From: Flavobacteriales bacterium UBA4585
Lineage (GTDB): Bacteria; Bacteroidota; Bacteroidia; Flavobacteriales; Schleiferiaceae
NCBI GenBank assembly: GCA_949487015.1
Contig: CATAQZ010000105.1
Location: forward strand, 1 to 11,471
DNA: 11,471 nucleotides
Direction: 5' to 3'
The first letter of the stretch is position 1, and each line of letters starts with the position of its first letter. The notes beneath the pieces were generated by a model. It searched no databases and was not told the DNA's origin. It worked only from the letters and a program-made list of their open reading frames with translations. A program made the position numbers and the translations under genes. Below are positions 7,059-11,471 of this stretch, piece by piece.

Positions 7059-9785
7059 TTAAATGCTAAATACTCGTTCTATAGTTTCTCTTTGGCGCTG
7101 CAAAGCCACTTTATTTGATCCGCTTGCTGTCGCAGCGCTTGGCGCAGGACTTACTAACGTTAAAGGCTGGTGCATCTGCCACAACATGTAGGTCCATGCC
7201 CCCATGTTTGCTGGTTCTTCTTGCGCCCAAACATGCATCGCTGCGTTCGGATATTTTGCTACTTCCTGCTTAATGGCAAGATCATCAAGCGGATACAATT
7301 GTTCAATTCTAATAATAGCCACATGATCGGCGCCTTGTGCTTCACGCTCATCCGCAAGTTCGTAGTAGAGTTTTCCTGAACAGAAGACCACTTTCGTGAC
7401 CTTTTCTGGGGCGACCGTGGTATCCGATAAAATGGGTTGGAATGTGCCATGGGCCAATTCTTCCATAGTGCTTTGTGCCTTGGGTAAACGCAACAGGCTC
7501 TTCGGCGACATAACTACTAGCGGACGTCTAAACTTACGTTTGTGTTGACGTCGCAGCAGGTGATAAAAATTAGCTGGAGTCGTACAATTCGCTACCGTCA
7601 TATTTTCTTGCGCACACATCTGTAAGAAACGCTCTAGACGCGCAGAACTGTGTTCAGCGCCTTGGCCTTCATAACCGTGCGGAAGTAGTAAAACCAATCC
7701 GTTCTGTACTTTCCATTTGTCCTCGGCAGCGGTAAGGAATTGGTCAATCATGATCTGGGCGCCGTTAGCGAAATCACCGAATTGGGCCTCCCAAATAGTC
7801 AAGGTGTCCGGCGATGCCATGGCATATCCATAATCAAAACCCATTACCGCATATTCACTCAACAACGAATTGTAGATGGCAAAACGACCTTCTTTTCCCG
7901 GATATTCGTTGAGTAGATTCACCTCTTCTTCGCTGTCCTCTACCTTTAAAATGGCATGGCGGTGCGAGAACGTTCCACGCTCTACATCTTCTCCGGAAAT
8001 TCGAATGTTGTAATCTTCTGCTAAAAGCGAGCCGTAGGCGAGCAATTCACCCATGCCCCAGTCAATGGAATCGCGTTCAAAAACTTGAGCGGCACGATCA
8101 CCCATCAAGCGAACGGTTTTCTTCAGGAATTTCTTACCCTCCGGCAGCGTAGTAATGTATTTTGCAATATCCTTAAGCTTATCTAAATCAAACGTTGTAT
8201 CCACAGGATGCAACATTTCACCAGGCTCTGCGCTAGGATAATCTACCCATTCCTTTTCCATGAAAGGAGTAATCACATTACGCTTGATTTTCTTCGCTTC
8301 ATCAAAGTCGACCTCTAACATAGATTTGAACTCTTGCTGCAGCTCCTTTACCATGGCCTGTGTTGCCACGCCATCACTCATCAAACGTTGCGCGTAAATC
8401 TCACGTGGGTTTGGATGTTTAGATATTGCTTTATACAATAAGGGCTGCGTAAATCTAGGTTCGTCACCTTCGTTGTGACCGTATTTACGGTAACACAATA
8501 GGTCGATAAAAATATCGCGCTGAAAACGCTGTCGGTACTCAATAGCCAAACGAATGGCATGGACTAATGCTTCAGGATCATCCCCGTTAACATGCAAGAC
8601 GGGAGCTAAAATAACTTTTGCCACATCCGTACAATACGTGGAGGAACGTGCGTCGAGGTAATTTGTGGTAAAGCCGACCTGGTTATTGATTACTATATGC
8701 AAGGTTCCGCCTGTGCTGTATCCGGCCAGCTTTTCCATCTGAACCGTTTCGTATACTACACCCTGAGCGGCAACTGCAGCATCTCCATGTATGAGGATAG
8801 GCAATACTTTGCCCGATTCCATACCGAAGTCGTTGTTGATTTTTGCGCGAGCAATGCCCTCGACTACCGGGTCAACAGCTTCAAGATGCGACGGATTAGG
8901 AGCAATATTCATCACTACCTCCTTCCCATCTACAGTGGTATGAACGGTGGTGTGACCTAAGTGATACTTAACATCACCATCAATGGTAACATCATCGAAA
9001 GCCTTGCCTTCAAATTCGGAAAATATCTGTTTTCTTGGCTTCCCAAAAACGTTCGTGAGCACATTTAAGCGACCACGGTGTGCCATCCCTAAAACGAATT
9101 CTTTTACGCCGTGACGCGCACCGTGATTTACAACTTCATCCAGTCCTGGAATTAATGCTTCCGCTCCTTCTATCGAAAAGCGCTTCTGCCCGACAAATTT
9201 TGTGTTCAAAAAGGACTCGAAACTTACGGCTTGATTGAGTTTATGAAGAATGTGCTTTTTCTCTTCAATAGAGAGCTTCGGCTGATTATCATCTTTATGG
9301 ATCCAATTTTTAATCCATGTACGCCGTTCAGGGTCGCGAATGTAGTTGTATTCTACCCCCGTACTTTGGCAGTAGATTGCTTCTAAATGCGTGATGATTT
9401 CACGCAACTTCGTCGCCCCAGGCAGCCCTAATTCTGTGGCTGCGTTGAATGGTGTATCGAGATCGTCCTTAGTTAATCCGAAGTTTTCGATGTCTAATGT
9501 AGGCTCGTAACTACGGCGCATGCGAACAGGGTTCGTCTTAGTGAACAAATGTCCACGAGAGCGGTAGCCTTGAATTAAATTCAAAACGTGAAACTCCTTA
9601 ATTACCTCTTCAGGTACACCCGTGCCTACAAGGTCTTCTTCAGAATAGATTTCTTTCGCAAAATCATATCCCTGGAAGAACGCTCGCCAACTCGGCTCAA
9701 TACCGTCCGGATTTTTGAGGTAGCGCTCATATTGATCATCAATCAATTGGGCGTGAACACTTCCTAAAAATGAAAATCTATCCAT
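7059..9785 (-). CDS. sucA: 2-oxoglutarate dehydrogenase E1 component
   Basis: This thiamine-diphosphate-dependent E1 subunit decarboxylates 2-oxoglutarate and passes the succinyl group to the SucB lipoyl domain. At 908 residues it has normal length (E. coli about 930). The short N-terminal segment with 'DQYERYLKNPDGIEPSWRAFFQG' (residues 18-39) is the E2-binding region typical of SucA. Substrate and cofactor residues are visible: His236 in GMAHRGRLN, His300 in NPSHLE, the ThDP/Mg motif GDAAVAAQGV (334-343) ending at NN (367-368), and the second-half motifs WEAQFGDFANGAQ (665-677) and LLPHGYEGQGAEHSS (700-714). The ATG at 9783-9785 fits the family N-terminus. It is preceded by a 145-base gap holding a likely -7 box and a palindrome, and it forms an operon with sucB. 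Confidence 0.98.
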   Translation of the reverse strand: MDRFSFLGSVHAQLIDDQYERYLKNPDGIEPSWRAFFQGYDFAKEIYSEEDLVGTGVPEEVIKEFHVLNLIQGYRSRGHLFTKTNPVRMRRSYEPTLDIENFGLTKDDLDTPFNAATELGLPGATKLREIITHLEAIYCQSTGVEYNYIRDPERRTWIKNWIHKDDNQPKLSIEEKKHILHKLNQAVSFESFLNTKFVGQKRFSIEGAEALIPGLDEVVNHGARHGVKEFVLGMAHRGRLNVLTNVFGKPRKQIFSEFEGKAFDDVTIDGDVKYHLGHTTVHTTVDGKEVVMNIAPNPSHLEAVDPVVEGIARAKINNDFGMESGKVLPILIHGDAAVAAQGVVYETVQMEKLAGYSTGGTLHIVINNQVGFTTNYLDARSSTYCTDVAKVILAPVLHVNGDDPEALVHAIRLAIEYRQRFQRDIFIDLLCYRKYGHNEGDEPRFTQPLLYKAISKHPNPREIYAQRLMSDGVATQAMVKELQQEFKSMLEVDFDEAKKIKRNVITPFMEKEWVDYPSAEPGEMLHPVDTTFDLDKLKDIAKYITTLPEGKKFLKKTVRLMGDRAAQVFERDSIDWGMGELLAYGSLLAEDYNIRISGEDVERGTFSHRHAILKVEDSEEEVNLLNEYPGKEGRFAIYNSLLSEYAVMGFDYGYAMASPDTLTIWEAQFGDFANGAQIMIDQFLTAAEDKWKVQNGLVLLLPHGYEGQGAEHSSARLERFLQMCAQENMTVANCTTPANFYHLLRRQHKRKFRRPLVVMSPKSLLRLPKAQSTMEELAHGTFQPILSDTTVAPEKVTKVVFCSGKLYYELADEREAQGADHVAIIRIEQLYPLDDLAIKQEVAKYPNAAMHVWAQEEPANMGAWTYMLWQMHQPLTLVSPAPSAATASGSNKVALQRQRETIERVFSI

Positions 9786-9807
9786 GTAGATGTATTGGAT
9801 TTACAGT

Positions 9808-9815
9808 CAAAAGTA
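9808..9815 (-). promoter_or_regulatory. Likely -7 box of the sucAB promoter
   Basis: On the minus strand TACTTTTG exactly matches the Bacteroidota -7 consensus TAnnTTTG. It lies 22 bases before the sucA ATG, implying a start of transcription near 9801 and a leader of about 16 bases. No TTG is found about 19 bases further upstream (9835-9837 reads CTA on the minus strand), so a proper -33 element seems missing. This would suit a promoter that needs an activator. Confidence 0.42.
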
Positions 9816-9840
9816 CAACACAAAACGCGGTCCATAGATT

Positions 9841-9858
9841 GGAAATTTGCAATATTCC
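9841..9858. promoter_or_regulatory. Imperfect palindrome, possible regulator site upstream of sucA
   Basis: The 18 bases GGAAATTTGCAATATTCC form a dyad with 7 of 9 pairs complementary (GGAA-N2-TTG / CAA-N2-TTCC). Its centre lies about 48 bases upstream of the predicted sucA transcription start, just beyond where the -33 element should be. That position suits a dimeric activator. This is inference from symmetry and position only; no known regulator motif is claimed. Confidence 0.25.
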
Positions 9859-9903
9859 CCACGGCCCTAGCGATTCGTTAACATATGAACAATACGTCCA
9901 AAA

Positions 9904-9928
9904 AAAAGCCCCTAAAAAAGGGGCCTTT
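9904..9928 (-). terminator. Rho-independent terminator of the acidic DUF2795-type gene
   Basis: The GCCCC/GGGGC stem (9908-9912 with 9920-9924) is extended by a G-U and three A-U pairs and closes a 7-base A/T loop. On the minus strand an 8-base T run follows. It begins 2 bases after the stop codon of the small acidic gene and isolates it from sucA. Confidence 0.88.
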
Positions 9929-9930
9929 GA

Positions 9931-10155
9931 TTAATATTCTTCTTCGTTCCAGAGGAAATCTTCTTCGGACGGATAATCCGGCCAAATTTCTTCGATACTC
10001 TCGTAAGTTTCTTCTTCTTCTTCCTCAATAGCTTGTAGGTTCTCTACCACCTCTAACGGTGCTCCCGTGCGGATAGCGTAATCAATAAGCTCATCACGAG
10101 TTGCCGGCCACGGCGCGTCACTCAAATACGATGCAAGTTCTAAGGTCCAGTACAT
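9931..10155 (-). CDS. Small, highly acidic DUF2795-type protein
   Basis: This protein has 74 residues with 23 Asp/Glu against 2 Arg and no Lys. The first 41 residues ('MYWTLELASYLSDAPWPATR', then 'DELIDYAIRTGAPLEVVENL') resemble the DUF2795 family of small proteins widespread in Bacteroidota, as I recall it; its role is not known to me. The rest is a disordered-looking acidic tail with six glutamates in a row (44-49) and the pieces ESIEEIWPDYPSEEDFLW and EEEY. There is no signal peptide, so it is probably cytoplasmic. The ATG at 10153-10155 is supported by a promoter about 30 bases of leader upstream and by the family start MYWTLE. With its own promoter and terminator it is a monocistronic gene. 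Its abundance of acid could mimic nucleic acid or chelate cations, but nothing in the sequence proves either. Confidence 0.83.
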   Translation of the reverse strand: MYWTLELASYLSDAPWPATRDELIDYAIRTGAPLEVVENLQAIEEEEEETYESIEEIWPDYPSEEDFLWNEEEY

Positions 10156-10191
10156 AAGTCTAAAACAGCTATTAATGTATTAACATTCGTG

Positions 10192-10221
10192 CAAAAGTAG
10201 TTTTTCTGCTGACTTATGCAA
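10192..10221 (-). promoter_or_regulatory. Bacteroidota-type promoter of the DUF2795-type gene
   Basis: On the minus strand TTG (10219-10221), a 19-base spacer and TACTTTTG (10192-10199) match the Bacteroidota housekeeping promoter pattern TTG-N19-TAnnTTTG with no mismatch. The predicted transcription start is near 10185, about 30 bases before the ATG at 10155. It lies in the gap after the adenosyltransferase gene. Confidence 0.68.
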
Positions 10222-10245
10222 CACCTTTAGAAAAAATGTAAGTGC

Positions 10246-10788
10246 TTAATACTTAGGAGTCCAAATTCTGTCCGGTGCACCGTTGGAAAAATCGATCCAA
10301 CGTGCCATTACGAAAAGGAAATCTGAAAGTCGATTTACGAACGTAATGATATCCAATGCCACCTCAACTTCATCATTTAATGCCACAACCCTGCGTTCTG
10401 ATCTACGGCATACGGTGCGCGCGACATGACAATGCGCACTTTGAGGGTGTGCACCCGGTAAAATGAAACTCTTTAGTTCCGGTAGGATTTCATTCCATTG
10501 ATCTATTTGACGTTCCAACTGCCCTACCAAATCCTCGTTGAACTTTGGTAGTGGAAAATCAGGAGTTCCTTCCACTGCGAGATGGGAGCCCATTGCGAAA
10601 AGTTCGCTTTGAATGGCTTGTGCATAAGGAAACTGATCCGAAGGAAGCGTTGCGGCCAACACACCTAAATGACTGTTCAACTCGTCAAATGTACCGTAGG
10701 CTTCTAACCGCAATTCTGCTTTCGAAACGCGGCTTCCGCTCAACAGCGATGTCTGACCGTGATCGCCAGTTTTAGTGTAAATTTTCAT
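10246..10788 (-). CDS. Cob(I)alamin adenosyltransferase, PduO type
   Basis: This 180-residue cytoplasmic enzyme transfers the adenosyl group of ATP to cob(I)alamin to make coenzyme B12. The ATP-binding N-terminus TKTGDHGQTSLL (residues 5-16), YGTFDELN (31-38), the FILPGA turn (108-113), ARTVCRRSERR (123-133) and FVNRLSDFLFVMAR (150-163) are all signatures of the PduO-type trimeric family, in the right order and at normal length. The usual LPGG is LPGA here (Ala113), a mild change. The start ATG (10786-10788) follows the purF stop by only 3 bases, so it is probably co-transcribed with purF. In Bacteroidota its main client would be methylmalonyl-CoA mutase or a B12 reductase; none is in the window. 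No terminator is seen after it, only a short T run. Confidence 0.95.
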   Translation of the reverse strand: MKIYTKTGDHGQTSLLSGSRVSKAELRLEAYGTFDELNSHLGVLAATLPSDQFPYAQAIQSELFAMGSHLAVEGTPDFPLPKFNEDLVGQLERQIDQWNEILPELKSFILPGAHPQSAHCHVARTVCRRSERRVVALNDEVEVALDIITFVNRLSDFLFVMARWIDFSNGAPDRIWTPKY

Positions 10789-10791
10789 GTT

Positions 10792-11471
10792 TTAGTAGGC
10801 TCGTTCTGTACGACCTTCAACGTAATACATGAAGCTCTTGTTCACAACGCGATTTCCGCCCGGAGTTGGGTAATCGCCAGTGAAGTACCAATCCCCTGGA
10901 TGATTGGGACAGCTCAAATGTAAATCTTCAATGGTTTGATACAGCACAGTAACTTTTGCTCTGACCTCTGGTGGTGTCAATAATTCCGCAATCTTATCAC
11001 TGATCTCTTGCGCTTCAAACGGCTCATAGATCTCTTTAACGAAGTTCTGTACTTCGTGGTCGGCCAGATGAGATTGGGCCTTACATTTTTCATATACCGT
11101 TTGAATCACATCTTCTTGACCGCGTTCCTTCAGAAGGGCAATGGCAGCTCTGAATGCCACAAAATCTCCCATACGTGCCATATCAATCCCATAACAATCC
11201 GGGTAACGGATTTGAGGAGCAGAAGAGGCAATAACGATGTGCTTCGGACTTAATCGATCGAAAATGCGGAGAATGCTCTGCTTCAAAGTCGTTCCACGTA
11301 CAATACTGTCATCAATCGCCACCAAATGATCTGTCGGTTTTACCGAACCATGGGTAATGTCGTACACATGGCTGACCAATTCATCTCTTGAACTGTCCTC
11401 TGTAATAAATGTGCGCAGTTTCACATCCTTCCACGCCACCTTTTCAACTCTAGGACGCAAGTCCAGAATCG
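10792..11471 (-). CDS. purF: Amidophosphoribosyltransferase, C-terminal part (runs off the window edge)
   Basis: The last 226 or so residues of PurF, which catalyses the first committed step of purine synthesis (PRPP plus glutamine to phosphoribosylamine), are present. The PRPP-binding loop LVAIDDSIVRGTT (bases 11287-11325) and the PurF-specific PQIRYPDCYGIDM are clear. The extended C-terminus after ALLKERG, ending GDWYFTGDYPTPGGNR and EGRTERAY, is as I recall it in the long (about 630-residue) Bacteroidota PurF. The N-terminal glutaminase domain and start lie outside the window: the frame stays open through 11471, and the TTG at 11458-11460 is an internal leucine codon (ILDLRPRVEKVAW), not a start. 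The stop is TAA at 10792-10794, and the adenosyltransferase follows 3 bases later. Confidence 0.96.
   Translation of the reverse strand, partial: ILDLRPRVEKVAWKDVKLRTFITEDSSRDELVSHVYDITHGSVKPTDHLVAIDDSIVRGTTLKQSILRIFDRLSPKHIVIASSAPQIRYPDCYGIDMARMGDFVAFRAAIALLKERGQEDVIQTVYEKCKAQSHLADHEVQNFVKEIYEPFEAQEISDKIAELLTPPEVRAKVTVLYQTIEDLHLSCPNHPGDWYFTGDYPTPGGNRVVNKSFMYYVEGRTERAY

Noticed and set aside
10200..10245. Terminator after the adenosyltransferase gene
   Set aside because: There is a T run on the minus strand but no stem before it.
11458..11460. TTG as a start codon of the purF reading frame
   Set aside because: The frame stays open to the window edge and continues the PurF sequence upstream, so this is an internal leucine.
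1..11471. Mobile element, phage, CRISPR or defence system
   Set aside because: All genes are housekeeping or peptide-metabolism genes with even base composition; no transposase, integrase, repeats in array or target-site duplications were seen.

Overview
This is an ordinary chromosomal stretch from a Bacteroidota bacterium, most likely a marine or aquatic member of the Flavobacteriales. Three things point there. The PurF C-terminus, the acidic DUF2795-type protein and the PtpA/DPP7 peptidases resemble Bacteroidota families. Start codons lack Shine-Dalgarno sequences. At least one promoter fits the Bacteroidota consensus TTG-N19-TAnnTTTG. I see no insertion sequence, phage gene, CRISPR array, tRNA or rRNA.

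Left part (1-3259, plus strand). The last 25 codons of an upstream gene, possibly an ABC-F protein, are followed by a tight three-gene unit. It encodes a LolD/MacB-type ABC ATPase, a secreted S9 peptidase close to prolyl tripeptidyl peptidase PtpA, and a 102-residue three-helix membrane protein that starts on a GTG overlapping the peptidase stop codon.

Right part (3263-11471, minus strand). Read in the direction of transcription, it begins with the C-terminal part of purF (cut by the window edge) and a PduO-type cobalamin adenosyltransferase 3 bases downstream. Next comes a small, very acidic DUF2795-type gene with its own promoter and terminator. Then follow sucA and sucB (E1 and E2 of 2-oxoglutarate dehydrogenase) and a terminator, a secreted S46 dipeptidyl peptidase of the DPP7 type and another strong terminator, and finally a small Kazal-domain lipoprotein that converges on the plus-strand unit.

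How the genes fit together. PtpA-like and DPP7-like enzymes act in the periplasm and trim oligopeptides to tri- and dipeptides, the usual way asaccharolytic or protein-feeding Bacteroidota supply amino acids. 2-oxoglutarate dehydrogenase then helps burn the resulting carbon skeletons, and the adenosyltransferase would supply the B12 cofactor for methylmalonyl-CoA chemistry. The placement of a Kazal-type protease inhibitor between the two serine exopeptidase genes is the most interesting local arrangement. No clearly new multi-gene system is visible. The items worth a second look are the inhibitor, the polybasic tail of DPP7, the orphan ABC ATPase, and a palindrome upstream of sucA where an activator would bind.
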